DNA from: Solibacillus sp. FSL R7-0668
Lineage (GTDB): Bacteria; Bacillota; Bacilli; Bacillales_A; Planococcaceae
DNA: 64,000 nt
Direction: 5' to 3'
NCBI RefSeq assembly: GCF_038006205.1
Contig: NZ_JBBOUU010000001.1
Coordinates: forward strand, 183,501-247,500
Below the pieces are notes generated by a model, which saw only the letters and a list, made by a program, of their open reading frames with translations, made no database searches and was not told where the DNA came from. Both the position numbers and the translations under genes were made by a program. Positions 43,466 to 52,776 of this stretch are shown piece by piece. How positions within the stretch are numbered: the stretch's first letter is position 1; each line of letters begins with the position of its first letter.

Positions 43466-44191
43466 ATGGGTCAATCATTACAAGGCAAAGTAGCCGTAGT
43501 CACAGGTGCAGCACGTGGCATCGGGAAAGCGGTAGCCATCGCATTAGCAAAAGAAGGTGTCAATGTTGGTGTGATTGCACGCTCTGAGGATGCACTGCAG
43601 CAAGTGGTGAAGGAAATGGAGAGCCATGGTGTCAAAGCAGCTTATGCCATTGCCGATGTTTCGAATCTAGAGCAAGTACAAGCAGCAGCGGCCAAATTAA
43701 AGCAAGAATTAGGGCTAACGGATATTTTAATCAACAATGCAGGTGTGGGGAAATTTGAAAAGCTTGTTGATATGGATCCAACAGAATTTAAAGAAATTGT
43801 TGATATTAACGTGATGGGTACGTTTTATGTGTCGCACACGATTGTTCCGCAATTAATTGAAAAAAATGCAGGCGATGTCATTAATATTTCATCGACAAAT
43901 GGCTTAAATGGCGCAGCAACATCAAGTGCCTATAGCGCATCAAAATTTGGGGTGATTGGTCTAACAGAATCACTAGCAGCAGAAGTACGTCGCAACAATA
44001 TTCGTGTAACGGCATTAGCGCCAAGTACGATAGCGACTGACTTAGCAGATGCAATGAACCTAGTGCCAGCCGATAAAAAAGAGCAATACATGCACCCAGA
44101 AGATATTGCTGAATACATCGTGGCACAATTGAAATTAAATCAACGTATGTATATCAAAACGGCAACATTAATGAATACAAATCCATTCTAA
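43466..44191 (+). CDS. Short-chain dehydrogenase/reductase (FabG-like)
   Basis: This 241-residue classical SDR has the NAD(P)-binding GAARGIGKAVA (about 15-25), NNAGVG, the catalytic Ser in INISSTNG and Tyr/Lys in YSASK. AAAGGAG precedes the ATG. It is annotated as 3-ketoacyl-ACP reductase-like in many Bacillales, but the specific substrate cannot be read from sequence. It is a stand-alone gene with its own terminator. Confidence 0.88.
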   Translation: MGQSLQGKVAVVTGAARGIGKAVAIALAKEGVNVGVIARSEDALQQVVKEMESHGVKAAYAIADVSNLEQVQAAAAKLKQELGLTDILINNAGVGKFEKLVDMDPTEFKEIVDINVMGTFYVSHTIVPQLIEKNAGDVINISSTNGLNGAATSSAYSASKFGVIGLTESLAAEVRRNNIRVTALAPSTIATDLADAMNLVPADKKEQYMHPEDIAEYIVAQLKLNQRMYIKTATLMNTNPF

Positions 44192-44211
44192 TCATGGTTT
44201 GATTTTGCAAA

Positions 44212-44252
44212 GCCGCCCTCACCAAGAAAATGCTCTATGGGGGTGGTTTTTT
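44212..44252 (+). terminator. Terminator of the SDR gene
   Basis: GCCGCCC pairs with GGGGTGGT around a long loop, followed by TTTTTT. Confidence 0.7.
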
Positions 44253-44367
44253 GCGCTTTGAAAAACTTTTTTTCCCTCAAAATTTCGCATGAAAAATTCA
44301 ATTTCCCTAGATGGAGCACTTCAAATTGTCTCTTTCAATATTTACCCGATTTTTGCCTACTTGCACG

Positions 44368-44404
44368 AAAAACACCGCTACATCGCAAAGTGTAACGGTG
44401 TTCT
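44368..44404 (-). terminator. Terminator of the glutathionylspermidine-synthase-like gene
   Basis: On the minus strand AACACCGTTACAC pairs with GTAGCGGTGTT and is followed by TTTCG. Confidence 0.8.
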
Positions 44405-44406
44405 TT

Positions 44407-45657
44407 TCACTTAAACGCACTACCAACAGCTAGCCAATGCGAATCCCATTCCGTAATAGCGTTGCCTACGCGACATGCGATGCCACAAGCATTTCCATCT
44501 ACGATAAACGAGCCGATGAGCCATTTTTTCGCATATTCCCCGTGCTGTAAACGAATGGTAATATCGGGCATTTCAATAAATTCCTGATACAAGTACAAAT
44601 TATCCGTATAATGCCGGTTGGGAGAGGCGATTTGCATATCACCCTTTGCATCAAAAATTTCGACGGTATTGCCCTCGCGAGAAAATACGGGCTTTTTCAC
44701 GAAAGCACGCCCCGCAGCTAAAAACGGAGCATCACTTAAAAAGGTCGGCAGCATATAACGCTTAATCGCCCCACGCTCATGCTTCGTAAAGAGTGTTTCA
44801 TCATTGCGCCGTTCCCAAATCAGCCATAACAAAATTTTCGATTGCAATAAATAAGCAGCCGGCGCATTAATTATGGCAAGCTCTTTATCCCGCACAAGGT
44901 CCAATAGCTGAAGCCCAATGCGGTCACCATCTTCGGCAACATCATCCAGCAAAAATTCAAGCGGATGTGCGGGGCGGTATAAAATATCGATGCGTTCCAT
45001 ATTGGCGGTGTAAAGCCCTCGTTGCAAGCCATCCTTAATAATAATGAGCTCTTTAATCGGCACATATTCCACATCGAAAGGGAGCACACGTTGCATAAAT
45101 CTCACCTGGCAATGCTCCTCGACATCGTCGGCTGCTTCCTTGCCGGTAATGACTACTTTTGGTGTTGTTGTTTTATTCAAATAATGCATCGCCTGGAATA
45201 ATGCCTGTGACATGCCTTTGATAAATTGCTGCGTATTATTGGGATTTTTGACGCCAAACTCCGCGCACAACTTCTCGTTCATCTCAAAGGTTTCCTGCAC
45301 TAAAAAGGGGGTATCGCCGTTGAGTTCAATGCATTTAATACGCCCATCTTCTGTACAAATAAAATCAAATCGAGCCAGTACGGCCATTTGGTTTAAATAA
45401 TCCAGCTGTAGATATTCCAGCATTTCCTCACGTAGCCCAAGTGCCAACAACTGCTCCTTTGAAAGCGTAGGCAACACGCGCGCAACTTTACAGAAAATGC
45501 CCCACAGCATATGTGAGGCAAAGCGAATTTCTTCGATTTTTTTTTCCGGTAGCACCATCACATCGTAAAGGGCATATTCAAGATCAACAAAGTCAGCAAA
45601 AAAGCGGTCTTTATAAGGCGCGTAAAAGGCTTCGCGCTTGCTATAATCTGGCTTCAT
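44407..45657 (-). CDS. Glutathionylspermidine synthase-family ATP-grasp protein (YgiC-like)
   Basis: This 416-residue protein of the GSP_synth family has the ATP-grasp pattern with FDFICTEDGRIKCIELNGDTPFLVQE (about 94-119), VKKPVFSREGNTVEIFDAKG (metal/ATP loop, about 316-335) and the C-terminal YLYQEFIEMP. It lacks the amidase half of E. coli Gss, as in YgiC/YjfC, whose true substrate is unknown. It follows the lipoprotein gene by 15 bases, a pairing that matches E. coli ygiB-ygiC. Confidence 0.85.
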   Translation of the reverse strand: MKPDYSKREAFYAPYKDRFFADFVDLEYALYDVMVLPEKKIEEIRFASHMLWGIFCKVARVLPTLSKEQLLALGLREEMLEYLQLDYLNQMAVLARFDFICTEDGRIKCIELNGDTPFLVQETFEMNEKLCAEFGVKNPNNTQQFIKGMSQALFQAMHYLNKTTTPKVVITGKEAADDVEEHCQVRFMQRVLPFDVEYVPIKELIIIKDGLQRGLYTANMERIDILYRPAHPLEFLLDDVAEDGDRIGLQLLDLVRDKELAIINAPAAYLLQSKILLWLIWERRNDETLFTKHERGAIKRYMLPTFLSDAPFLAAGRAFVKKPVFSREGNTVEIFDAKGDMQIASPNRHYTDNLYLYQEFIEMPDITIRLQHGEYAKKWLIGSFIVDGNACGIACRVGNAITEWDSHWLAVGSAFK

Positions 45658-45672
45658 ATGAAAAAATCCCCC

Positions 45673-46347
45673 TTACGATGATGAAGAACCACCACGAGAG
45701 GCACCACCTGAGCTAAAGCCAGATTTCCCGCTGCTATAATTCGTGGAGCCGTTGGATGGCTTATTGCTGTGTTGGTTACTATCGGTTGTATTTGTATTTG
45801 TATTTGTATTTGTATTTGTATTTGTATTTGTATTTGTATTTGTATTTGTATTTGTATTTGTATTCGTAGTTGGAGCTGTTGGTGAAGTCGTTGCGCTATT
45901 TGTTGTACTAGAAGACCCGCGTGAGCCCGTTCCGTAACTGCCTCCACCAGAAGAACCACCTGTGCTATTACTTGATTGATCCTGCTTTCTTTTCTTTGAT
46001 TGATAGTAGGAACTTGCAAGCATGGCACCCATTGTTGCGTACATCATACCACCGAAAAAGTGTTGGCCGTGGTAGCTCGAGTATTCGTCTTCACAAGTAT
46101 ACGAGCCGTCCTCCTGCTCTGCCCATTGCTCACAGGCCTCATAAAATTCGGAATCCTCAATGGCTTGTAAATCTTCTTCCGATTCATATTCAACTGGCTC
46201 AACTGGTGCTTCAGTAGAATTTACGTCTGTATGTACAATTTCCTCAACAGTTTCCTCATACGTTGCCTGTTCTGAGCCGCATGCAGTTAATTGAAGTGTC
46301 ATCGCAGAAGCTGTCGACACGGCCGCAATCTTTTTCCAAGTTGTCAT
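45673..46347 (-). CDS. YgiB-like lipoprotein with (TN)n tract
   Basis: This 224-residue lipoprotein (lipobox LQLTACGS, Cys about 23) has an acidic N-terminal half, a conserved-looking EACEQWAEQEDGSYTCEDEY...GGMMYATMGAMLASSYY block (about 70-115), then a Ser/Gly/Thr-rich tail. This resembles DUF1190 (YgiB) proteins, which also end in Ser/Gly-rich tails. A run of about 13 Thr-Asn pairs is encoded by a hexanucleotide tract (45785-45865). It is first gene of a pair with the GSP_synth-like gene. Confidence 0.7.
   Translation of the reverse strand: MTTWKKIAAVSTASAMTLQLTACGSEQATYEETVEEIVHTDVNSTEAPVEPVEYESEEDLQAIEDSEFYEACEQWAEQEDGSYTCEDEYSSYHGQHFFGGMMYATMGAMLASSYYQSKKRKQDQSSNSTGGSSGGGSYGTGSRGSSSTTNSATTSPTAPTTNTNTNTNTNTNTNTNTNTNTNTNTNTTDSNQHSNKPSNGSTNYSSGKSGFSSGGASRGGSSSS
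45785..45865. repeat. Hexanucleotide tandem repeat (TTTGTA)n
   Basis: About 13 perfect copies of the TTTGTA unit (plus strand) encode Thr-Asn repeats. Perfect in-frame hexamers allow length change by slippage without frameshift. Confidence 0.9.
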
Positions 46348-46588
46348 AAAAATCTCTCCCCGTTTGATATTGTTAACTACTTATACGGGATATTGGTTAG
46401 GAAGGTTTCAAATAAGTAAAGCAATTTCTATTAGCGGTTACCCCCTAACGAAAAATCCCCCAAAAAACACTAAGAAAATCTTAAGAATTGATGTGCATGT
46501 TTGTTAAGATTTATTTAGTATCATATCCTTATACGAATCAGGTAGGGGTGAACGGCATGAGCCGAAAGAAATGGAGAAGTGACGAGCA

Positions 46589-47275
46589 TTGAATATTTTG
46601 ATTTGTGATGATGATAAAGAAATTGTACGTGCGATTAGTATTTATTTAGAAAACGAGGGCTACCAAGTGTTCAAGGCCTATGATGGGCTAGAGGCAATCG
46701 CGCTCATTCAAGACCATGTGATACACCTCATTATTATGGATATTATGATGCCGAAAATGGATGGGATTACGGCGACGATGAAAATTCGGCAGGAGCATAT
46801 GATTCCGCTTATCATGCTTTCAGCCAAATCAGAGGATCATGATAAAATTCTTGGGTTAAATATCGGCGCGGATGACTATTTGGCCAAGCCGTTTAATCCG
46901 TTAGAGCTAATGGCACGAGTGAAATCACAGCTTAGACGCTATACCACTTTCGGCAGTCTTGAAGTGAACAATGCTGTATGCCAATCAGGCGGGCTTGTCA
47001 TAGATGATGAGCGGAAAATCATTACAGTCGATAATGAAGCGGTTCATTTAACACCAGTGCAGTATAAAATTGTGAAGCTGCTGACAGCAAATGCCGGGAA
47101 AGTATTCACCATTGAAGAAATTTATGAAAAGGTTTGGAATGAACGTGCTGTTAGTCCAGAAAATACAGTGGCGGTTCATATCCGAAAGATTCGCGAAAAA
47201 ATTGAAATCAATCCGAAAGAGCCAAAGTATTTAAAAGTGGTTTGGGGAGTGGGGTATAAAATTGAGAAATATTAG
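46589..47275 (+). CDS. OmpR-family response regulator
   Basis: This 228-residue regulator has a receiver domain (about 1-115) with DDD near the start, the phospho-acceptor D51 in IIMDIMMPKMDG and K100-region LAKPFNPLELMARV. A winged-helix DNA-binding domain lies at about 130-226 (LTPVQYKIVKLL...VSPENTVAVHIRKIREKIE). TTG start with GGAGAAG upstream. It overlaps the kinase gene by 14 bases. VanR/PhoP-like members bind direct repeats, so it is a candidate for the TTAACC-N5-TTAACC sites in this window, but nothing proves it. Confidence 0.9.
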   Translation: MNILICDDDKEIVRAISIYLENEGYQVFKAYDGLEAIALIQDHVIHLIIMDIMMPKMDGITATMKIRQEHMIPLIMLSAKSEDHDKILGLNIGADDYLAKPFNPLELMARVKSQLRRYTTFGSLEVNNAVCQSGGLVIDDERKIITVDNEAVHLTPVQYKIVKLLTANAGKVFTIEEIYEKVWNERAVSPENTVAVHIRKIREKIEINPKEPKYLKVVWGVGYKIEKY

Positions 47276-49310
47276 TCATGGAAGGATTACGAAGGTGATT
47301 GTGTTCCTACTTGCCGTTGTTTGTATTACGGGGGCAGTGAAGGCAGTGGTCGACATGGAAGTAAAATCGATTCATCTGAGTGCCATTAATGAAGAAAATT
47401 ATTATGAAAGCCAATCATTTGCGAATGAAAGCTACGGTATTATTGCACCTTTAGCAGATTTGATCACGCACTACAAAAGTGAAGAATATATTTTAAGTGG
47501 TAAGGCATTAACAGCAGACGACCTAGAATATATGGAAGAAACGTTTTCCTATAGTTTCGCTCCATACGAACAGGATTCGAATTTAAGTGAAGCCGAATCC
47601 AATCGAATGTATCAAGAGAAATATGCAGCGTACTTAAAGCGTGAAAAAGAAAAAAGAATGAATGAGCAAGTCAAAAGCTATTATCAAATCCTCGCAGATT
47701 TAAAAGCAAAAAAAGGAATCATTTATTATGCGAGTAATGGGGAGCAAAAATTCGCCAATAGCGAGTTCAATACAAAGGCGCAATTTGAAACCTACAAAGC
47801 CTATATGCTATTTGTAGATTATGAGCAAATGCTGCACCCAGTAGAAATGAAAAATAGTAGAATGTTAGATAATCTGTCCTACGTAGTGGAAGAAATGAAT
47901 CCACAAACAGATGTCATTTACGTGGCATTTGAACCAGCCTTCTTACAGCAAAAAACGCAGGAGTGGGAAGCGGATAAAGCAGCCGCCAAAGATTTGTTGA
48001 ATGAATTCTTTGTATTTTTAGCAGGCTTTATTATTACATTTATTTATTTAGTAATCGTGATCGGCAGAACATCCTTTAATGATAAAGAAATGCATTTCCA
48101 CGTCATTGACAAACTATATAATGATCTCAATATAATCATCGCTGTTTCTTTACCAACTTGGTGGGTTGTTATGCTGGTGGAAGTGTTCCGTGATGCATAT
48201 CTGCTTCTAACAATCCCTATTTTTAGTATTGCATTACTGCTCATTTTATCGCTTGTGAAGCATTGCAAAAATCGAACAATTCTTTCGCATACACTCATCT
48301 ATCAGTTGCTGAAAAAGGTGTTTCTTGCGCTGAAAAATATCTTTAATAGTGGCAGCATCGGTGTGAAAACATTGCTAGTTGTCATCGGCTATCCGGCATT
48401 AGTAGCCGCAACATTTTTCATGTTCCCAATTACGATTGGTGTTGTCGCGTGGCTTGCGCTCAAAAAGGCAAAGTCATTCAAACGCCTGAAAGAGGGCGTC
48501 GAGCAAATTAAAAATGGTGATCTTCAGCATCATATAGAAGTAGAGGGCAAGGGTGAGCTTAGCCAACTCGCGACGAGCATCAACCAAATTACCGATGGGC
48601 TAAGAAAGTCAGTTGATAGTGAGATTAAGAGTGAGCGCTTAAAAACAGAGCTCATCACCAATGTTTCGCATGATATCAGAACACCGTTAACGTCGATTAT
48701 TACGTATGTCGATTTATTAAAAACCGAAACGGATCCCGAAAAAATAGCCGAATATATCGACGTGCTCGACCAAAAATCGGAACGCTTAAAGCATTTAACC
48801 GATGATTTATTTGAGGCAGCCAAAGCATCAAGCGGAAGTATGCCGATGCAGCTAGAGAAAATTGACATCGTGTCCCTATTAACGCAGGGCATCGGCGAAA
48901 TGGATGAACAGATTGAAGCGTCTGCCTTAGATTTCAAGTTAGCCTACCCGACAGAAAAGGTTTATATGAAGGCAGATGGAAAGCTGCTCTGGCGCGGCAT
49001 CGAAAATCTATTCTCCAATATCTTTAAATACGCACAGCCTGCATCAAGGGTCTACATTGATGTACAAGATTTAGGAAACGAGATAAGCGTGACCTTTAAA
49101 AACATTTCAGCGTTTGAGCTAAATATTTCTGCTGATGAACTAATGGAACGCTTTACGCGCGGGGATGAATCGCGAACGAGCCAAGGTAGCGGATTAGGAC
49201 TGTCGATTGCCGAAAGTCTCATCAATATCCAGCGCGGAAAGTTCATCGTTCAAGTAGACGGTGATTTATTCAAAGCCATCATTGTCCTACCAAAATTTCC
49301 AACTGAATAA
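47262..49310 (+). CDS. Sensor histidine kinase with large membrane region
   Basis: This 682-residue kinase starts at TTG inside the regulator gene. A first membrane helix lies at about 10-30, an extracytoplasmic domain of about 210 residues follows, then several helices (about 245-265, 283-330 and 368-395), a HAMP-like linker, a HisKA domain with the phospho-His in TNVSHDIRTPLTS and a HATPase_c domain with N box, ENLFSNIFKYA and GSGLGLSIAE. The multi-helix middle resembles VanS-like Bacillales kinases. The signal is unknown. A terminator follows. Confidence 0.9.
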   Translation: MRNISHGRITKVIVFLLAVVCITGAVKAVVDMEVKSIHLSAINEENYYESQSFANESYGIIAPLADLITHYKSEEYILSGKALTADDLEYMEETFSYSFAPYEQDSNLSEAESNRMYQEKYAAYLKREKEKRMNEQVKSYYQILADLKAKKGIIYYASNGEQKFANSEFNTKAQFETYKAYMLFVDYEQMLHPVEMKNSRMLDNLSYVVEEMNPQTDVIYVAFEPAFLQQKTQEWEADKAAAKDLLNEFFVFLAGFIITFIYLVIVIGRTSFNDKEMHFHVIDKLYNDLNIIIAVSLPTWWVVMLVEVFRDAYLLLTIPIFSIALLLILSLVKHCKNRTILSHTLIYQLLKKVFLALKNIFNSGSIGVKTLLVVIGYPALVAATFFMFPITIGVVAWLALKKAKSFKRLKEGVEQIKNGDLQHHIEVEGKGELSQLATSINQITDGLRKSVDSEIKSERLKTELITNVSHDIRTPLTSIITYVDLLKTETDPEKIAEYIDVLDQKSERLKHLTDDLFEAAKASSGSMPMQLEKIDIVSLLTQGIGEMDEQIEASALDFKLAYPTEKVYMKADGKLLWRGIENLFSNIFKYAQPASRVYIDVQDLGNEISVTFKNISAFELNISADELMERFTRGDESRTSQGSGLGLSIAESLINIQRGKFIVQVDGDLFKAIIVLPKFPTE

Positions 49311-49324
49311 TAGTGCAGTGAAGA

Positions 49325-49360
49325 AGATGTCCGAGAACTAATTCGAGGGCATCTTTTTTT
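49325..49360 (+). terminator. Terminator of the two-component operon
   Basis: AAGATGTCC pairs with GGGCATCTT, followed by TTTTT. Confidence 0.85.
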
Positions 49361-49561
49361 ATCGATGGATGTGGTAGTTCGAGAGTTGCGTGCGGTTTTC
49401 AGGAAATATGTGTGGTATTTCAAAAATATTTTCGGATTTCCAATTAACCCGAGCCGACTCCGAATACTCCATAATCAAATAAACCATATGACACCCAAAT
49501 TCTTTTTCTGCTACAATAAATTTACAGTAAATTCAAAATACTTCAAAGGGGATTCAGGCAG

Positions 49562-50956
49562 ATGGAGAAAATGCAAGCAACAACATTATCCGCACAAGCA
49601 GTAGCGGCACTTAATCAAGCGGTGGAACAGCATTTAGGGAAGGACAAGGCAACATTTACATTACGCGACCGCCAAACAGGGGAACTCTTGTATAGCTATC
49701 GCGGTGAGCATTTAATGCGCCCAGCCTCAAACATGAAAATTATTACAGGGGCAGTGGCATTAGAGGAGCTTGGCTTAGATTATCGCTTTCAAACGGAGCT
49801 GTATTGCGAGGGGGAAATAGAAGACGACATACTAAACGGTAATCTGTATGTAAAGGGCTATGGGGATCCAACGATTAATGAAGCGACACTGCAGCATTTT
49901 GCCGATCAATTAGTGCAAAAGGGCATCACAGCAATCAATGGCTATTTAATAGGAGACGACACTTATTTTACAGGTGATACATTACCACCGGGTGTGGATG
50001 ACGAAGGGGAGACGCATTATTATGGTGCGCGCATTTCACCGATTACGATGTCACCAACCGATGATTTTGATGCAAGCACGATTGTTGTGACAGCCGAGCC
50101 GCAGCAAGTTGGAGAGCCGCCAATTTTTACAGTCATGCCCCATTTAAGCGGCCATGAAATTACAAATGAAGCGACAACGGTAGCAGGTGGCGAGGAGAAC
50201 ACATTGGAAATTCGCCGGTTAAATGGAACCAATCAAATTGTCATCACTGGTGCGCTACCACTCGGTGAAAGTGCAAAGGTGTGGGTGTCATTGCAGCATC
50301 CAACACGCAACACACTTGAATTTTTCAAAATGGTATGCGAGCAAAAGGGCATTCAGTTCATAAAAGCACAGCCTATTGCAGTTGGAGAAGTACCTGAAAA
50401 CGCGCAGCTTCTTTACACTCACCAATCACGTACTGTTGCCGAGCTGTTTTCGATTTTTATGAAGCTGAGCAACAATAGTATTGCGGATATTTTCGTCAAA
50501 ACGCTAGGGAAATTGCAGCACGGTGTTGGCGATTATGAATCGGGGCTACGTGTTGTGAAGGACTATTTAGCGCGTAAAAAAATTGACTTTGCGACATGGC
50601 AGTTTGTTGATGGCTCGGGACTTTCTCATGGGATTAGTTTACATGCAAATGGTATTTCCCAGCTATTATTTGCGCTACAAAACGAGCCTTATTTTGAGGT
50701 GTTCTTTGACTCCTTGCCAGTGGGGGGCAACGAGGATCGTACAATTGGAGGAACATTGAAAGAGCGCTTTTTAGAGCCGGAATTGGCAGGTAAGATTTTT
50801 GCGAAAACAGGCTATATCCATGAAGTCAATTGTTTGTCAGGTTACGCGATAGGCGCCAGTGGGAAGGATTATATTTTCTCGATTATGCTAGAGGGTCGTG
50901 AAGACGGCATTCCATTTTTGGACGCAGGGCTAAAGGCAATAGTAAGCGCAATATAA
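49562..50956 (+). CDS. D-alanyl-D-alanine carboxypeptidase, S13 (PBP4/DacC) family
   Basis: This 464-residue serine peptidase has S56 and K59 of the SxxK motif (RPASNMK), SNN in MKLSNNSIAD (about 302) and KTG in FAKTGYIHE (about 418). The inserted domain between SxxK and SNN is present (FLIGDDTYF...). It trims or cleaves peptidoglycan stem peptides. Oddly, there is no signal peptide: the protein starts MEKMQATTLSAQAVAALNQA with AAAGGGG upstream. Either export uses another route, or the enzyme is cytoplasmic, or the start is wrong. Confidence 0.85.
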   Translation: MEKMQATTLSAQAVAALNQAVEQHLGKDKATFTLRDRQTGELLYSYRGEHLMRPASNMKIITGAVALEELGLDYRFQTELYCEGEIEDDILNGNLYVKGYGDPTINEATLQHFADQLVQKGITAINGYLIGDDTYFTGDTLPPGVDDEGETHYYGARISPITMSPTDDFDASTIVVTAEPQQVGEPPIFTVMPHLSGHEITNEATTVAGGEENTLEIRRLNGTNQIVITGALPLGESAKVWVSLQHPTRNTLEFFKMVCEQKGIQFIKAQPIAVGEVPENAQLLYTHQSRTVAELFSIFMKLSNNSIADIFVKTLGKLQHGVGDYESGLRVVKDYLARKKIDFATWQFVDGSGLSHGISLHANGISQLLFALQNEPYFEVFFDSLPVGGNEDRTIGGTLKERFLEPELAGKIFAKTGYIHEVNCLSGYAIGASGKDYIFSIMLEGREDGIPFLDAGLKAIVSAI

Positions 50957-51023
50957 TATTTCAATCTAATTATTCTGAAACTTTATCGCACCGTTCTCCG
51001 TATACAAATATTGGAGGTGTACG

Positions 51024-52163
51024 ATGAAGAAACGAATAGATGTAATAGATAGCTTACGAGGCTTTTCATTACTTGGCATTTTAATTGCCAATATGCTGTA
51101 TTTTCAATATGGCACAATAACAAAAGAGGAAATTGCGCCATCTACTTGGTGGGATCAGGCTGCCTTTTATTTCACTAAAATTGCGGTAGAGGCGTCCGTT
51201 TATCCGATTTTTGGCTTTTTATTTGGTTATGGCATTATTTTATTTGTCCGTTCACTGGAAAAACGTGAGCTTAGTGCAAGAGGACCGCTTTGGCGTCGGG
51301 CAATCGGACTTATTATTTTAGGAGCGTTGCATATCGCATTGGTTTGGGATGGCGATATTTTACTTACATATGGCGCGGCACTTCTGTTCATTCTTTTATT
51401 TTTCCTAAAACGTCAGGTCAAAACATGGCTGATTTGGTCGGGGATTTTAGCGGGAATTACGCTACCAGTGATGTTTTTTAAAGAAAATTTTATGGCGTTA
51501 TTAGCGGAAGAAACAGATAAGGCTGCCGCTATTTTCTCCAGTGGCACATATTTAGAAGTGATACAGTATCGCATCGGTATTACGGATGAAACATTTGGCC
51601 TTATGTTTTGGTTAGTGGCTTTGGCGATTGGCTTTATTTTCATTGCCGTGATGGCCTTTTTCGCGGTTGGTTCCTTTATTCTACTTGGGATGGCGGCTGC
51701 AAAGGTGGGTTTATTTAATGACATTGAGCAAAAGCAGCGCACTTTGAAACGTGTTGCATGGCTTGTACCAGTCGGATTAGTATGTAAGGCGTTTCTTGTT
51801 TGGGAGCATCCGCTCGGCACATTTGTTTATAGTATTGGTACGTATGCGCTGGCAATCGGCTATATTGCCTTATTTACCTTATTATTTATTAAGCTAAAGA
51901 ATCATCCGCTGATGCATAACTTTGCGAGTGTTGGGCGCTTGTCATTGTCCAATTATTTACTGCAATCGATTATTTGTACAACGATTTTTTACGGCTATGG
52001 CTTCGGGTATTTTGGCAAGCTAGGTGTAGCATTAGGGCTCGTATTGGCGCTAGTCATTTACGGTCTGCAGCTTGTTGGGTCTCGTTTGTATAGACAGCGT
52101 TTTTCACTTGGCCCCGTGGAATGGTTGCTGCGTAAGTTTGTGTATTTAGGGAAAGCAAAATAA
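51024..52163 (+). CDS. DUF418-family membrane protein
   Basis: This 379-residue protein has about nine or ten hydrophobic helices. The N-terminal signature RIDVIDSLRGFSLLGILIANMLYFQ and the C-terminal DUF418 block (FASVGRLSLSNYLLQSIICTTIFYGYGFGYFGKLG...GPVEWLLRKF) identify the family, distantly related to acyltransferase_3 membrane proteins. The function is unknown. TTGGAGG lies upstream of the ATG. A terminator follows. Confidence 0.88.
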   Translation: MKKRIDVIDSLRGFSLLGILIANMLYFQYGTITKEEIAPSTWWDQAAFYFTKIAVEASVYPIFGFLFGYGIILFVRSLEKRELSARGPLWRRAIGLIILGALHIALVWDGDILLTYGAALLFILLFFLKRQVKTWLIWSGILAGITLPVMFFKENFMALLAEETDKAAAIFSSGTYLEVIQYRIGITDETFGLMFWLVALAIGFIFIAVMAFFAVGSFILLGMAAAKVGLFNDIEQKQRTLKRVAWLVPVGLVCKAFLVWEHPLGTFVYSIGTYALAIGYIALFTLLFIKLKNHPLMHNFASVGRLSLSNYLLQSIICTTIFYGYGFGYFGKLGVALGLVLALVIYGLQLVGSRLYRQRFSLGPVEWLLRKFVYLGKAK

Positions 52164-52172
52164 TTACAATGG

Positions 52173-52207
52173 AAGTTTGCCTTATTTTTTAAGGCAAACT
52201 TTTTCAT
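52173..52207 (+). terminator. Terminator of the DUF418 gene
   Basis: AAGTTTGCCTT pairs with AAGGCAAACTT and is followed by TTTC. Confidence 0.85.
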
Positions 52208-52266
52208 TTGGATGAAACTATTTTTAAAATACCGAGGTCTAACGGGTAATAAGGAGGGTGACTACG

Positions 52267-52776
52267 ATGGATTCACCTACATTTGAACAAATTGTCCATA
52301 CATACGGCGATTATATCGTGCGACTTTGCTTTACCTATACTAAGGATTGGCAATTGGCGGAGGACTTAACGCAAGAAACTTTTTTGCGCTTTTATGCGGC
52401 TGATTTTCGAAATGATGCGGATATCAAAACCTATTTATATCGCATTGCGGTCAATCGCTGCAAAACCTATTTAGTGAGCTGGCGTTACCGACAAACACAA
52501 TTGTTACAGCTTAGCCAGCGTCTTGTTGCAAAGGACCATGTTATACAGCAAGTGGAGCAAAAGGAATTGTCGGCTTTTTTGTATGAAAAAATCGCTGCGC
52601 TTCCTGTTAAATATCGGGAAATTATTGTGTTGTATCATTATTTCGAACTTACAACTGCGCAAATAGCAGCTATTTTAAAATTGTCAGAAAATACGGTAAA
52701 AACGCGGCTAAGACGAGGGCGGCAACAGCTTGGTACCAAGATACAGAAAGGGGAGCTGTTTGATGAATTCAATTAA
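52267..52776 (+). CDS. ECF-type RNA polymerase sigma factor
   Basis: This 169-residue sigma-70 family protein starts at the ATG at 52267 with AAGGAGGG 10 bases upstream; an in-frame GTG at 52258 overlaps that site. Region 2 is at about 10-75 (FCTYTKDWQLAEDLTQETFLRFY type) and region 4 at about 110-160 (LPVKYREIIVLYHYFELTTAQIAAILKLSENTVKTRLRRGR). It overlaps the next gene, a membrane protein likely to be its anti-sigma factor, by 14 bases. Confidence 0.92.
   Translation: MDSPTFEQIVHTYGDYIVRLCFTYTKDWQLAEDLTQETFLRFYAADFRNDADIKTYLYRIAVNRCKTYLVSWRYRQTQLLQLSQRLVAKDHVIQQVEQKELSAFLYEKIAALPVKYREIIVLYHYFELTTAQIAAILKLSENTVKTRLRRGRQQLGTKIQKGELFDEFN

Noticed and set aside
46589-49310. Assigning the two-component system as the regulator of the TTAACC sites
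   Set aside because: The regulator family fits, but its own promoter lacks the direct repeats and no sequence evidence links them. This is kept only as a test in the related finding.
49365-49604. 79-residue frame before the S13 peptidase gene
   Set aside because: It runs over the dispersed 20-bp repeat and into the peptidase start, has no ribosome site and has repeat-like composition.
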